DNA of 64,000 nucleotides, from NCBI GenBank assembly GCA_048264125.1, contig JBLXDM010000002.1, positions 186,001 to 250,000 on the forward strand. Direction: 5' to 3'. Shown here one piece after another: positions 17,933 to 26,629 of the stretch. Source of the DNA: M1-B18 sp048264125 (GTDB lineage Bacteria; Bacillota; Clostridia; Peptostreptococcales; Natronincolaceae). The stretch's first letter is position 1, and every line of letters starts with the position of its first letter. Made by a program: the position numbers and the translations under genes. Under the pieces are notes generated by a model that was given only the letters and a program-made list of their open reading frames with translations, ran no database searches and was not told where the DNA came from.

Positions 17933-18160
17933 TTAATGCTAATTAAATTGTGAACATGAAGCTGACCTGGTTTTTGCCCCCACACTCGCCTGCTGGAGGG
18001 TTCGCTAGGGGTCGCCTTCACTACTACCTCTCTCGGTTTTCCCGGCAGGACTTACTTCTAAGCCGCACCATGATCAATAGCTATTATTTTTTACTATTTT
18101 ACGTGGGTCCTTTTGCCTGCGACTGGCATGGACTTTCAACCACAGACCTTCATGTGTCTA
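17903..18160 (-). ncRNA. Structured RNA, probable raiA motif
   Basis: About 255 nt with its own sigma-A promoter (18167-18195) and terminator, and no coding potential on its own strand. A terminal stem closes the structure: ACATGAAG near 18150 pairs with CTTCATGT near 17955. Inside are nested hairpins (GTCC-TGCC ... GGCA-GGAC; CCTGC ... GCAGG enclosing CGG-GAAAA-CCG) and long purine-rich unpaired segments (GAGAGGTAGTAGTGAAGG), typical of a complex folded RNA. Its place upstream of, and co-oriented with, hpf (raiA) in a clostridial genome is the defining context of the raiA RNA class. I identify it by context, size and architecture; I could not run a covariance model. RNase P, 6S, SRP and tmRNA were considered and do not fit. 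Confidence 0.72.
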
Positions 18161-18166
18161 CATAAT

Positions 18167-18195
18167 ATTATACTTCATTTAGCGTTTATTATCAA
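18167..18195 (-). promoter_or_regulatory. Sigma-A promoter of the raiA-type RNA
   Basis: On the minus strand TTGATA (18195-18190), exactly 17 nt, then TATAAT (18172-18167). The -35 lies within the last codons of the FliT-like gene. The predicted transcription start is near 18160. Confidence 0.8.
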
Positions 18196-18664
18196 TAAGA
18201 ATAGATTGGCTTTGCTTATATTTGCTGTTGCTATAGCTATTGGTTGCCTTCTTTCCAACATTTATGACCTTTAGCTGAGCCTTAACCTTGTCCAGATTAT
18301 CCTTGGCTCTTTGGGTGTTTATATCGTCTAGCTGTTTTATCGCCTGCATGATAGACACAATTCCTTCTATCTCTTCCTTCAAGGCCTTAAAGCCAGCTAC
18401 AGGCTCTTCTCTAAGGGCATCAAGGCTGTCGATGCCAAGCCCTGCCTTTACTGCAGTATACTTGTCCAGAAAATATACATCCAATTCATCTATTTGAATC
18501 ATTAGCCGCTGTTTTGAATCAATGACCTCTTCTAGACCCACCATGTCATCATCAGCCAATATAATATCCTGCTGACGCTTCGTAAGCTCTAGAAGCTTTA
18601 GCATTAAGGCCTTTTTACTTTCACTTAACCCCTGCAGCTCTGTCACCAACAACTTTACGTCCAT
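18179..18664 (-). CDS. FliT/FlgN-type flagellar chaperone
   Basis: 161 residues, entirely helical and charged, with an N-terminal coiled-coil pattern (LSESKKALMLKLLELTKRQQDII) and the FlgN-like stretch VIDSKQRLMIQIDELD near residue 50. It has a short polar tail. FliT and FlgN are cytoplasmic export chaperones for the filament cap and hook-associated proteins. The position directly after fliS (8 nt) in a flaG-fliD-fliS-x-hpf order corresponds to fliT of Bacillus subtilis, so FliD is the likely client. Sequence alone does not separate FliT from FlgN. Confidence 0.75.
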   Translation of the reverse strand: MDVKLLVTELQGLSESKKALMLKLLELTKRQQDIILADDDMVGLEEVIDSKQRLMIQIDELDVYFLDKYTAVKAGLGIDSLDALREEPVAGFKALKEEIEGIVSIMQAIKQLDDINTQRAKDNLDKVKAQLKVINVGKKATNSYSNSKYKQSQSILIDNKR

Positions 18665-18672
18665 AGCCTCAC

Positions 18673-19053
18673 CTATTTTCCTACCCTAGCAAGCTTCATG
18701 GCTTCCTTCCAGGTATCTCTTAGTTCTGTTACCATGTCATAAGCCTCATTAATGAAGGCAATATCCTTCTTAATATTTGCCTCAAAGAGCCTTTCATTAA
18801 CATAAGCATATATTGATCTTAGATTCTTAGAAAGCTCATAGCTCATATCCAGTGTAATGTTAAGCTCATCTATTATATCCTGTGCTCTCTTAAGCGCTTC
18901 GTTAGCCCCCTGCACATTCTTCTGTTCAATGAATAGTTTACCCTGATGCATAAATTTTAAAGCTCCATTGTAAAGCATCAACGTCAATTCCTGAGGACTT
19001 GCAGTTAAAACACTATTCTCTTTATATTGGTTGTATGGATTATTTAAAGCCAT
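18673..19053 (-). CDS. fliS: Flagellin export chaperone FliS
   Basis: 126 residues, the normal FliS length. Signatures include NPYNQYKENSVLTASPQELTLMLYNGALKF at residues 4-33 and NLRSIYAYVNERLFEANI near residue 80. It binds the C-terminus of flagellin in the cytoplasm. It starts 22 nt after fliD with a GAGGA ribosome binding site and is followed by the FliT-like gene. A divergent paralogue is at 4081-4530. Confidence 0.95.
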   Translation of the reverse strand: MALNNPYNQYKENSVLTASPQELTLMLYNGALKFMHQGKLFIEQKNVQGANEALKRAQDIIDELNITLDMSYELSKNLRSIYAYVNERLFEANIKKDIAFINEAYDMVTELRDTWKEAMKLARVGK

Positions 19054-19075
19054 TGCTAATCCTCCTCATATCTAT

Positions 19076-20632
19076 TTACTGGCTGTAGCCCAGCTGGCCC
19101 ATGAGCCATGAGCTTTGCTGATTCATACTGTTAAGGGCCTTTTCCATTGCAGTAAACTGCTGCCAATACCTGTCTTCTTTGTTGATAAGCAATTGCTCCT
19201 CACGGGAAATTCTAGTGTTTAGATTATTTATATCCTTACCCAGAATACTTATGCTGCTATATTTTGCAACAAAATCCACAAGCATATTGCCCTGTACGCT
19301 TCTGAATAGGGCAGAATCCTCACCCGGACCGGATTGATTTATTGTTTCCTTCATCCCTACCACCAAATCGTCGTACATCCTCTGAATAAGGCCTGTCTCC
19401 TTTAGTTTATCCGCGTCAGCCGTTCCTTCCGCTGGTATCTTAAAAAACAATTCCATAACCTTTTCAGGGTCCTCCATTATGGCAGCCCTTAGCTTTTCTT
19501 CGTTGATCACCAGCTTGCCCTTGTCCTGATATCCGCCTGTAGATATTCCTACATCTGTCAAATGAACAGTTCCATCACCAAAGGCTACCGATTCATACAG
19601 ATTTCCTCTGATTGTCTGCAGAGTTCTCGTCAGTGTTTCGTTATTCCTCAGCAGGCCACTTTTAGCCTTTTCCTCCCAAAGCTCTATGTCCTTTTCTGAC
19701 ATTGCTTCCTTTTCTTCGCTTGTCAATGGAACATAGCTTCTGTAGACCTCCTGGCCCAGCTGGCCATTAATGTTATCTATCAAATCATTGTACTGGCTTA
19801 CAAAGCCTTTTATTTTTTCCACCATACCGTCAACATTTGTACCTACAGAAATTGTAGTACTGTCTACTGCCTTTAGCTGGATGTCTATACCGTATAGGGT
19901 GAAATTGTTTGAGCTATTGACCATATCAACACCATTAAAAGAGAACTCAGCATTTACTCCGATTTTGCTGCCACTGAGCTTTAGCTTGTTTGCAGCAAAG
20001 CCATCGGCATCGGAGGAAATTTCAATAAAGCTATCCTCTCCGGTCTTTTTCGTCACCATCATAATACTGTTGGAATTTGCGTCATAGGCCGCTTGTATGC
20101 CAAGGCTGGTATCTCCTACCTTTGCATTATTTATAGCCTTCACTATATCCTGCATTGTAGCTCCGTGGTTCACAGTAATAGTGGCCTCTCCTGCTTCTGT
20201 TTTAAGATTAAAGGAAACTGGGGCCCCTTCTGTAATTCCGAAATCTAAGTCAACCTCTCCACTGCTGTGCATCATTGCATTACCCGCCAGCTTCGTTACC
20301 GCCAAGGAATGATTTCCTGACAATGAGTTTGTTCTTGCAGTAGCAGTTGCAGCAGCCTCATTGCTTGAGACAGCACTTTTTATCCAGGCTAAGCTATCTA
20401 CTGAGCTCTTTTGAATTGCACCATTATAGCTAATCTGGTTTAAGCCCAGCTCCTTACGGGAATTCAGTATAAAATTTGCAATTGTTTTGTTTACACTATT
20501 AAAGGCCTCTTGTTTCCATGTTAGTTTTTGCTCCTGTTGAAGATATCTATCCACCCTAAGGCGTTCAACCTTCATCAGGTCCTTGACCATTTGTTCCGTA
20601 TCCATCCCGGAAGCTATTCCACCTATCCTCAT
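19076..20632 (-). CDS. fliD: Flagellar filament cap protein FliD (HAP2)
   Basis: 518 residues. The N-terminal FliD signature RIGGIASGMDTEQMVKDLMKVER (first 25 residues) and the C-terminal coiled coil (ISREEQLLINKEDRYWQQFTAMEKAL) are clear, with the variable beta-rich cap region between. It is exported and caps the growing filament. It lies 23 nt after flaG and shares that gene's sigma-D promoter. Confidence 0.96.
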   Translation of the reverse strand: MRIGGIASGMDTEQMVKDLMKVERLRVDRYLQQEQKLTWKQEAFNSVNKTIANFILNSRKELGLNQISYNGAIQKSSVDSLAWIKSAVSSNEAAATATARTNSLSGNHSLAVTKLAGNAMMHSSGEVDLDFGITEGAPVSFNLKTEAGEATITVNHGATMQDIVKAINNAKVGDTSLGIQAAYDANSNSIMMVTKKTGEDSFIEISSDADGFAANKLKLSGSKIGVNAEFSFNGVDMVNSSNNFTLYGIDIQLKAVDSTTISVGTNVDGMVEKIKGFVSQYNDLIDNINGQLGQEVYRSYVPLTSEEKEAMSEKDIELWEEKAKSGLLRNNETLTRTLQTIRGNLYESVAFGDGTVHLTDVGISTGGYQDKGKLVINEEKLRAAIMEDPEKVMELFFKIPAEGTADADKLKETGLIQRMYDDLVVGMKETINQSGPGEDSALFRSVQGNMLVDFVAKYSSISILGKDINNLNTRISREEQLLINKEDRYWQQFTAMEKALNSMNQQSSWLMGQLGYSQ

Positions 20633-20655
20633 TTACTTCACCTCTTTCATTTCCT

Positions 20656-21015
20656 TTAGCCCTTTTTGTCTACCAAAAGCCCAGCCACCTCCAGCATATT
20701 GGCCACCATATCCAATAGCTTTTTCGGGGGTATCTCCCTTATAACCCTGTCACTCTTGGTATCAATTACCTTTATCATTATTGCATTTTTTATTCTGTCG
20801 TGAACAGATATTTCAAATCGTCTGTCGAAGGATTCAAAGCTTTTGTTTGCCTTCTCTATCGCTTTATTTACCTGCTCCTCACTAGATTGCTTTTCCGGAA
20901 ATGGCATACTCTCCGGTTGACCTGCAGAACTCAATTTAACCTCTTGGCTTCCTTGCCCATTTGATATGGCTGAAGCTGAAATACCAGCTCCAGTTTGAAT
21001 TCCATCAATTTTCAT
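20656..21015 (-). CDS. flaG: FlaG family protein (YvyC-like)
   Basis: 119 residues from the ATG at 21015. This start has GGAAGGAG 8 nt upstream; the ATG at 21033 would contain that RBS. The FlaG core is in the C-terminal 70 residues: FEISVHDRIKNAIMIKVIDTKS, then VIREIPPKKLLDMVANMLEVAGLLVDKK. The first 45 residues are low complexity, as is usual. FlaG proteins influence filament length by an unclear mechanism. It is the first gene of flaG-fliD-fliS-fliT, behind an excellent sigma-D promoter. Confidence 0.93.
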   Translation of the reverse strand: MKIDGIQTGAGISASAISNGQGSQEVKLSSAGQPESMPFPEKQSSEEQVNKAIEKANKSFESFDRRFEISVHDRIKNAIMIKVIDTKSDRVIREIPPKKLLDMVANMLEVAGLLVDKKG

Positions 21016-21050
21016 CTTTTTGGCTCCTTCCAAAAATAATTCTATTAATT

Positions 21051-21077
21051 ATATCGGTAAAATATATAAAAAGTTTA
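21051..21077 (-). promoter_or_regulatory. Sigma-D promoter of flaG-fliD-fliS-fliT
   Basis: On the minus strand TAAA (21077-21074), exactly 15 nt, then ACCGATAT (21058-21051). This matches TAAA-N15-GCCGATAT at all but one base. It lies 36 nt upstream of the flaG start. Confidence 0.8.
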
Positions 21078-21121
21078 ATATTTGGTAAGAAATAGCTTAA
21101 AAAAGATGTAATTTTAGCAAA

Positions 21122-21297
21122 TGAGAAAATTGCATAAATAAGATGAACAGTCTGTTTATACAAAGTTAAAAGTTTCCTGCTTAGTGCCCCACGGGCTAAT
21201 TTATTGAATTGAATTTTAAATGTTATTAGCCCTAGGCAATGCGCGATAAACTTCTAACTTTGTATAAACTAAAATATATGGTGTTATGCAATTTCCT
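21122..21297. mobile_element. MITE-like element with nested terminal inverted repeats, copy 1
   Basis: The outer ends are near-identical inverted repeats (GAAAATTGCATAA at about 21125, TTATGCAATTTCC at about 21285). An inner pair, GTTTATACAAAGTTA (21154-21168) and TAACTTTGTATAAAC (21255-21269), is a perfect 15-bp inverted repeat. There is no ORF inside, and the length is about 175 bp. A second, internally deleted copy in the opposite orientation is at 62301-62438. The resident transposase is not in the window. Exact ends and target duplications cannot be fixed from two copies. Confidence 0.7.
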
Positions 21298-21373
21298 CAA
21301 ATAATAAAAACCAAAGAATAAGTATGGAAAATTTAACGCTAGAGTAGTATCATCATATTGGAGGTGTTATCAA

Positions 21374-22207
21374 ATGAAAAGTGAAGCCCTAGAAAATTAT
21401 ATTACACTGTGGAATAATAAAGCATTAGACCCTGTAGAGCTTCCCCAGCAGGAAATAGCCATACAGCCCTCTGTATATGAGGTAATCAGAATTACAGAGG
21501 GGGTTCCGTTGTTCTTAGAGGAGCATATAGAAAGGCTTAAGGCCTCTGTTAACCTGTTGAATTTTAGACTGGATATGTCATTTGTCGAGCTTAAGGCGCA
21601 GGTGAATAAAATAATTTCAATCAACAAGGCTCCGGAGCTTAATCTGAAGATAGTAGTAAATAATCTGAATACCGCCAACCCCAATGTATTCATGTTTTTC
21701 ATATCCAGCAAATATCCCACCCCTGAGGATTATAGCAAAGGGGTAAATACCAGTACATATAGAGCTGAAAGGCATAACCCCAATGCAAAGGTGGTGGCTC
21801 TCTCCCTCAGAGAGAAGATGAATCGCTATATAAAGGAACAAAAAGTATATGAGGCCATTCTAGTCAACACTAGGGATGAAATAACCGAGGGCAGCCGTTC
21901 TAACATATTCATGGTGAAGGATTCCATCATCTATACGCCTCCAGCAGGGGATGTACTGATGGGAATTACCAGAAGCAGAATTATTGAAATTTGCAGAGAT
22001 TTAAATATTAACGTAGTGGAGGAGCCTATTGCTGTATCTAAGCTCAGGGAGGCTGAGGGTCTATTCTTAACAGGAACATCTCCAAAGGTGCTACCCATTG
22101 CTGCAGTAGATGATATAAAGCTTAGCTCTGCTGAAAACAATGTAATTGGGAGGATCCTGGAGGCCTATAATCATATAATGTCCCAATACATTGCTGAATA
22201 CAAATAG
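21374..22207 (+). CDS. Class IV PLP aminotransferase (IlvE/PabC-like)
   Basis: 277 residues, slightly shorter than IlvE (about 300). The fold-type IV pattern is visible: SVYEVIRITEGVPLFLEEHIERL at residues 36-58, a putative catalytic-lysine region around LREKMNRYIKEQ, the cofactor-phosphate motif ITEGSRSNIFMV, and the C-terminal LFLTGTSPKVLPI. Enzymes of this family act on branched-chain amino acids, D-amino acids or aminodeoxychorismate, and the motifs do not decide which. It is a single gene with an AGGTG RBS. Its nearest neighbours include the livJHMGF amino acid transporter on the other strand, which fits but does not prove branched-chain metabolism. Confidence 0.85.
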   Translation: MKSEALENYITLWNNKALDPVELPQQEIAIQPSVYEVIRITEGVPLFLEEHIERLKASVNLLNFRLDMSFVELKAQVNKIISINKAPELNLKIVVNNLNTANPNVFMFFISSKYPTPEDYSKGVNTSTYRAERHNPNAKVVALSLREKMNRYIKEQKVYEAILVNTRDEITEGSRSNIFMVKDSIIYTPPAGDVLMGITRSRIIEICRDLNINVVEEPIAVSKLREAEGLFLTGTSPKVLPIAAVDDIKLSSAENNVIGRILEAYNHIMSQYIAEYK

Positions 22208-22228
22208 CATTTTTTTAGACGAGAGCAT

Positions 22229-22462
22229 TTATTGCTCTTCTTTTTTATTTATTCTGCTATTAATCGATAGATATATGTAGACACGTTCTATAAAATCTGA
22301 ATAGGTTATTTCCTTCTGATAATAGATATTATTGTACAGCAGATCCCGCTGGATTTGTTCTATCGTATCGATCCATTCAGCGTGGGATAGCTCGAACATT
22401 GTATTATAGGTTTCATATATTTTTTGAAGAGTAGTCTTTTTAAAGCTGTCGTATTTTATCAT
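22229..22462 (-). CDS. Small protein, unknown function
   Basis: 77 residues with a strong RBS (TAGGAGG, 5 nt before the ATG). Highly helical, rich in Tyr and Ile, no membrane segment and no recognised family. It is divergent from the XRE-type regulator starting at 22613 and shares a 150-bp intergenic region with it, so it may be that regulator's target or partner. This is an inference from position only. Confidence 0.6.
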   Translation of the reverse strand: MIKYDSFKKTTLQKIYETYNTMFELSHAEWIDTIEQIQRDLLYNNIYYQKEITYSDFIERVYIYLSINSRINKKEEQ

Positions 22463-22612
22463 AACGGCCTCCTACATATTTAGCATTTATTACCATTATA
22501 CGAAACTTTTAGTGTCTTTTCAAGCGAGTTGACACTTTTCGTTTATTAAACCCGTAAATAATTTAAATTATGCTACTATTAAGACATTACAAATTGAAAC
22601 GGATGGATCTAT

Positions 22613-22972
22613 ATGAGCTTTTCAATTAGACTAAAGAAGCTGCGGGAAGAAAGAAACATAAGACAGGAGGATTTAGCCTCTATACTAAATATTAGCCGTC
22701 AGGCAGTCAGCAATTATGAACAGGGCACCCGAATTCCAAAGGATGAAAAGCTCCTGATTATGCTGGCGGACTTTTTCGATGTCACAATAGACTATCTATT
22801 GGGTAGGGACTTGCACAAATCTGATATCAGCTATTTGAATGACAAGGGTGAAAAATACCGCCCCAGCAAAGAGGTGCTTCTAAAGATGCTAAACAAAGAA
22901 GCAAAGGATTTGCCTGAGGAGCTTATTGAAAATTTAATTATATTAATTGAAACCATAAAAAGAAGCCGATAA
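22613..22972 (+). CDS. XRE-family helix-turn-helix regulator
   Basis: 119 residues. An N-terminal Cro/CI-type HTH covers residues 5-60 (LKKLREERNIRQEDLASILN ... RQAVSNYEQGTRIPKDEKLL, then FFDVTIDYLLGR), the common layout of Firmicutes XRE regulators. The C-terminal 50 residues are helical with no recognised ligand domain and probably dimerise. It is divergent from the 77-aa gene. No phage or toxin gene adjoins it. Confidence 0.9.
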   Translation: MSFSIRLKKLREERNIRQEDLASILNISRQAVSNYEQGTRIPKDEKLLIMLADFFDVTIDYLLGRDLHKSDISYLNDKGEKYRPSKEVLLKMLNKEAKDLPEELIENLIILIETIKRSR

Positions 22973-22990
22973 GCAATCGACTTCTTTTTT
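22962..22990 (+). terminator. Terminator after the XRE regulator
   Basis: GAAGCCGAT-AAGC-AATCGACTTC followed by six T. The stem begins at the last codons and the stop codon of the regulator. Confidence 0.8.
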
Positions 22991-23104
22991 ATATATTTAT
23001 TGTTCTGCATCACTGCTACAGCATGACAGCTTTGTTTTTTCACTATGCACTATTCACAATACACTATTTGTTGCTCACTATGTTTTCACTATCCACAACG
23101 CCTC

Positions 23105-23827
23105 TTAAGCATGTGTGCTTTCACCTAAATATGCCTTCTTAACCTCATCATTACACAAAAGCTCCTGTCCTGTACCCTTTAGTGATATTTTTCCCGTTTC
23201 AAGCACATAGGCAAGATCTGCTATCTTCAAGGCAGCAAAAGCATTTTGCTCTATCAGTAGAATTGTCATTCCCTGCTTGTGGATTTCCTTAATAATATTA
23301 AACAGCTCCTTAACAATCAGGGGCGCCAGTCCTAAAGAGGGCTCATCCATCATCAAAAGCTTTGGTCTAGACATCAGCGCCCTACCAACGGCCAGCATCT
23401 GCTGCTCACCCCCCGACAGGGTTCCCGCCTGCTGCCAGCTTCTGTCCTTCAGCTTTGGAAATAGGCTGTACACCCATTCCAGATCGTCCTTTATTGCCTT
23501 AGCATCTGTTCTACAAAAGGCCCCAATCTTTAGATTTTCCAATACAGTAAGATTTGGAAATACCCTTCGGCCTTCAGGCACCAATGTAATTCCGTTTCTT
23601 ACCATGTTTTTTGTATCCTCCAGCAGAAGGTTTTTTCCATTATAGGAAATTGACCCGCTTTGTGGCTTTGTGAGGCCCACAATCGATTTTAGGGTTGTGC
23701 TTTTACCGGCGCCATTGGCACCTATCAAAGTTACTATTTTACCCTCCTCAACCTCTAGGCTAATACCCTTAAGGGCTTCAACCTTGCCGTAGGAAACCAC
23801 CAAATCATCAATCTTCAGCATCTTCAC
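23105..23827 (-). CDS. livF: Branched-chain amino acid ABC transporter ATPase LivF
   Basis: 240 residues. Walker A is GANGAGKST (residues about 35-43), the signature is LSGGEQQML, and Walker B is LLMMDEPSLGLAP. The LivF-specific features TLVPEGRRVFPNLTVLENL and LIEQNAFAALKIADLAYVLETG are present. It pairs with LivG to power uptake of Leu, Ile and Val or related amino acids or amides. Its start overlaps the end of livG by 20 nt, showing translational coupling. It is the last gene of livJHMGF. Confidence 0.95.
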   Translation of the reverse strand: MKMLKIDDLVVSYGKVEALKGISLEVEEGKIVTLIGANGAGKSTTLKSIVGLTKPQSGSISYNGKNLLLEDTKNMVRNGITLVPEGRRVFPNLTVLENLKIGAFCRTDAKAIKDDLEWVYSLFPKLKDRSWQQAGTLSGGEQQMLAVGRALMSRPKLLMMDEPSLGLAPLIVKELFNIIKEIHKQGMTILLIEQNAFAALKIADLAYVLETGKISLKGTGQELLCNDEVKKAYLGESTHA

Positions 23828-24584
23828 TCACCCCCAAATATGCTTCAATTACACGTGGATCATTTTGTATTTCATAGGGGTTACCTTCAGCAATAGTCAC
23901 ACCATGGTCCAGTACGTATATTCTGTCAGAAATACCCATAACCAAATGCATATGATGCTCAATCATAAAGATTGTCATGTTAAATTCGTCCCTTATTTCC
24001 TTTATAAATTCTGTTAAGTCGTCGGTTTCCTTGGGGTTCATACCGGCTGCAGGTTCGTCCAACAGAAGCACCTTCGGGTCGGTTGCCAGAGCTCTGGCAA
24101 TTTCCAGCCTCCGCTGCAAACCATAGGGAAGGCTGCTGGATTTTTCATGCATAAATTCCTTCAGACCCAGCTTTTCAAGTAAGAATTCAGATTTCTGAAG
24201 CTTTTCCCTTTTCTCCCTACGGTATCTCGGTAGTCTAAATATGCCTTCAATTATATTAGACTTTAAATGAAGATGATTCGCTATAAATACATTGTCCAAA
24301 ACGCTAAGCTCCTTAAAAAGCCTGATATTCTGAAAGGTCCTAGCCAATCCTAATCTGGTTATTGCATCTGGCTTTAGGCCGCCTATGCTTTGACCATTGT
24401 ATATTATGCCGCCACTGGTTGGTCTGTAGACTCCGGTTATCATGTTGAAGGCTGTAGTCTTACCTGCTCCATTCGGTCCTATAAGTGCTACAATCTCATT
24501 TTGATTTAACTCTAAGTTAAAGTCCTTAACAGCCGTTAGGCCACCAAATTTCATAGTAATGTTTTCAGTTTTCAGTACGCTCAT
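23808..24584 (-). CDS. livG: Branched-chain amino acid ABC transporter ATPase LivG
   Basis: 258 residues. Walker A is GPNGAGKTT, the degenerate LivG signature is LPYGLQRRLEIARALA, and Walker B is VLLLDEPAAGMNPKE. The LivG hallmark LARTFQNIRLFKELSVLDNV is intact. Its ATG overlaps the livM stop codon (TAATG). Confidence 0.95.
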   Translation of the reverse strand: MSVLKTENITMKFGGLTAVKDFNLELNQNEIVALIGPNGAGKTTAFNMITGVYRPTSGGIIYNGQSIGGLKPDAITRLGLARTFQNIRLFKELSVLDNVFIANHLHLKSNIIEGIFRLPRYRREKREKLQKSEFLLEKLGLKEFMHEKSSSLPYGLQRRLEIARALATDPKVLLLDEPAAGMNPKETDDLTEFIKEIRDEFNMTIFMIEHHMHLVMGISDRIYVLDHGVTIAEGNPYEIQNDPRVIEAYLGVSEDAED

Positions 24585-25639
24585 TATTGTCCCAACCTCC
24601 TTTTATTAAGAGGCCTTCGCTGAAGCAAGCCAATTACCTTATCCCAACTAAACTCGTTTGTGCCCATAAGTCCATTTCTAAAGAATAATACAACCACCAT
24701 TAGTAATGCTGAAAATACAACCATTCGCAAGCCTGATATTCCAGGTATAACAACGAAGCCAAGATTTATTGATTGGTCCAGGAATCTCAGCAGCTCTCCT
24801 GCAGAGGATACTATAAATGCTGCTATGACAGTCCCGGTAATACTTCCCATGCCACCCAACACGATTATCAGTAGTATGTTAAATGTAAAGGAAAACCTAA
24901 ACATCTGAGGATCAATGGTTCCCATCAGGCTACCCAATAGACCTCCGCCTACTCCTGCGAAAAATGCGCCAATTACAAAGGAAAGCACCTTATGCTTAAA
25001 GAGGTTAATCCCCATGCTCTCGGCAGCGATTTCATCTTCTCGGATCGCCTTAAAGGCCTTTCCATAGCTGCTGCTGATTAATAATGCCATAATTATTATA
25101 GTAGATACCGCCACACCATAGCTCCACCATAGATTAGTCGAGGCCGGAATAGCCTTTAAGCCCAGAGCACCATTTGTGATACTTTGCGTATTGGTAAATA
25201 CGATTCGAATGATTTCAGAAAAGCCTAGGGTTGCAATCGCCAGGTAGTCCCCCTTCAGCCTAAGCACCGGTGCTCCGATAAGCAGCGCAATAAGAGCCGA
25301 TAAAAGTCCCCCCACCAGCAGTGCAACTAGAAAAGGTGCATTGAGCTTGTCCAGAGGCGGCATAATTGGTGCTAAAAAGAAATTCTGCTGTTTAGTGGCT
25401 GCAGACATTGTCAGTATGGCAGTCGTATAGGCCCCCACAGCCATAAAGCCTGCATGTCCCAAGGAAAATAGACCGGTAAAGCCATTTATTAGGTTCATGC
25501 TTAGACCCAGCACCGTATAAATAGCACAGAGATTTAAAATCCTTACTGTATAAGCATCAAAGCTACTGTCTGCTATAAAAACAAATGCCAGCAGTAAAAG
25601 TATAGATACTGATGTTAAAATAACATTTCTTCTTTTCAT
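24584..25639 (-). CDS. livM: Branched-chain amino acid ABC permease LivM
   Basis: 351 residues with eight to ten hydrophobic helices. It contains the LivM core GLSMNLINGFTGLFSLGHAGFMAVGAYT (about residues 45-72) and the cytoplasmic coupling loop KAIREDEIAAESMGINLFKHKV. It forms the membrane channel with LivH. It starts 3 nt after livH stops, in the same operon. Confidence 0.95.
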   Translation of the reverse strand: MKRRNVILTSVSILLLLAFVFIADSSFDAYTVRILNLCAIYTVLGLSMNLINGFTGLFSLGHAGFMAVGAYTTAILTMSAATKQQNFFLAPIMPPLDKLNAPFLVALLVGGLLSALIALLIGAPVLRLKGDYLAIATLGFSEIIRIVFTNTQSITNGALGLKAIPASTNLWWSYGVAVSTIIIMALLISSSYGKAFKAIREDEIAAESMGINLFKHKVLSFVIGAFFAGVGGGLLGSLMGTIDPQMFRFSFTFNILLIIVLGGMGSITGTVIAAFIVSSAGELLRFLDQSINLGFVVIPGISGLRMVVFSALLMVVVLFFRNGLMGTNEFSWDKVIGLLQRRPLNKRRLGQ

Positions 25640-25642
25640 AGT

Positions 25643-26545
25643 CTACACCTTCTCCGATATTTTTTCACCCATGATGCCTGTAGGCTTAAATAATAGAATA
25701 ACGATTAGTAGGATAAAAGCAAAGGCATCCCTGTAGCCAGTTAGTGACGGCAGCATCGCCACAAGTAGAATTTCTCCAACCCCCAGTATAAAGCCACCTA
25801 AAACAGCTCCGGAAATATTGCCTATGCCTCCTATTACAGCAGCAATAAAGCATTTCAAACCCGGTATTACTCCCATTGTAGGGTTGATTTGAGGAAACTT
25901 CATTCCCCACATAATGGCTCCTACTGCTGCCAGTGCTGAGCCTATCCCAAAGGTTAAGGTAATCGTTCTGTTTACATCGACACCCATTAATCCGGCAGTT
26001 TCATGATCCTTAGAAACCGCCCTCATGGCCATACCACTCTTTGTATTATTTATTAAGAATAATAATCCCGCCAGCAGCGATAGCGTCACAACGGGTATTA
26101 CCAAAGTTAGCCTTTGCAGAGTAACTGAACCGATGGTTATAACCTCTTGTAATAGCTTAACTGTTGGAAAAGCCTTTGGTCTACCGCCAAAGATTACTAC
26201 AGCAAGGTTCTGTAATAAAAACGAGGCTCCTATTGCAGAAACTAAAATATTAACCCTCGGCGATTCCCTCAAGGGCTTGTAGGCTGCTCTCTCCACCATC
26301 ATGCCTAAAAAGACGGTTAGAATAATTGCAACGATAAATGCTGCATACCATGGCATCCCAAAGGTGGCCACGCCATAAAAAGAAAAATACACCGCCATCA
26401 TAAATATATCGCCGTGGGCGAAATTAATTAAACGTAAAATACCATATACCATTGTATATCCGATCGCTATTAGAGCATATAAGCTGCCTAATGAGACTCC
26501 ATTAGTAAGGTGCTGTAAAAACAAATTCCATGTCATGTGTCCCAC
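25643..26545 (-). CDS. livH: Branched-chain amino acid ABC permease LivH
   Basis: 300 residues from a GTG at 26545 (AGGTGG 7 nt upstream); an ATG three codons later is the alternative. Signatures are LGSLYALIAIGYTMVYGILRLINFAHGD near the N-terminus and the coupling loop MRAVSKDHETAGLMGVDVN. About eight membrane helices. It is separated from livJ by a hairpin that probably sets the ratio of binding protein to permease. Confidence 0.95.
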   Translation of the reverse strand: MGHMTWNLFLQHLTNGVSLGSLYALIAIGYTMVYGILRLINFAHGDIFMMAVYFSFYGVATFGMPWYAAFIVAIILTVFLGMMVERAAYKPLRESPRVNILVSAIGASFLLQNLAVVIFGGRPKAFPTVKLLQEVITIGSVTLQRLTLVIPVVTLSLLAGLLFLINNTKSGMAMRAVSKDHETAGLMGVDVNRTITLTFGIGSALAAVGAIMWGMKFPQINPTMGVIPGLKCFIAAVIGGIGNISGAVLGGFILGVGEILLVAMLPSLTGYRDAFAFILLIVILLFKPTGIMGEKISEKV

Positions 26546-26572
26546 GTGTCCACCACCTAATCTTCATAGTTT

Positions 26573-26608
26573 TAATACGCCTCCTGCTTTACGGCAGGAA
26601 GCGTATTA
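26573..26608 (-). terminator. Intercistronic hairpin between livJ and livH (attenuator)
   Basis: On the minus strand AATACGCTTCCTGC pairs with GCAGGAGGCGTATT around a CGTAAA loop, a 14-bp stem with one mismatch and no long T-run. Such hairpins after binding-protein genes stabilise the upstream mRNA and reduce readthrough. Confidence 0.75.
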
Positions 26609-26629
26609 TCTTAATTTTTGTAATGTAAA

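Noticed and set aside
17903..18160. RNase P RNA, 6S RNA, SRP RNA or tmRNA
   Set aside because: A short GAAAGTCCATGC resembles a piece of type B RNase P RNA, but length and other conserved parts do not fit. There is no SRP GGAA/AGCA loop pair, no tRNA-like end and no simple long 6S hairpin.
17950..18165. Plus-strand ORF of 71 codons
   Set aside because: It is antisense to the raiA-type RNA, has no RBS, and the strong promoter and terminator are on the other strand.
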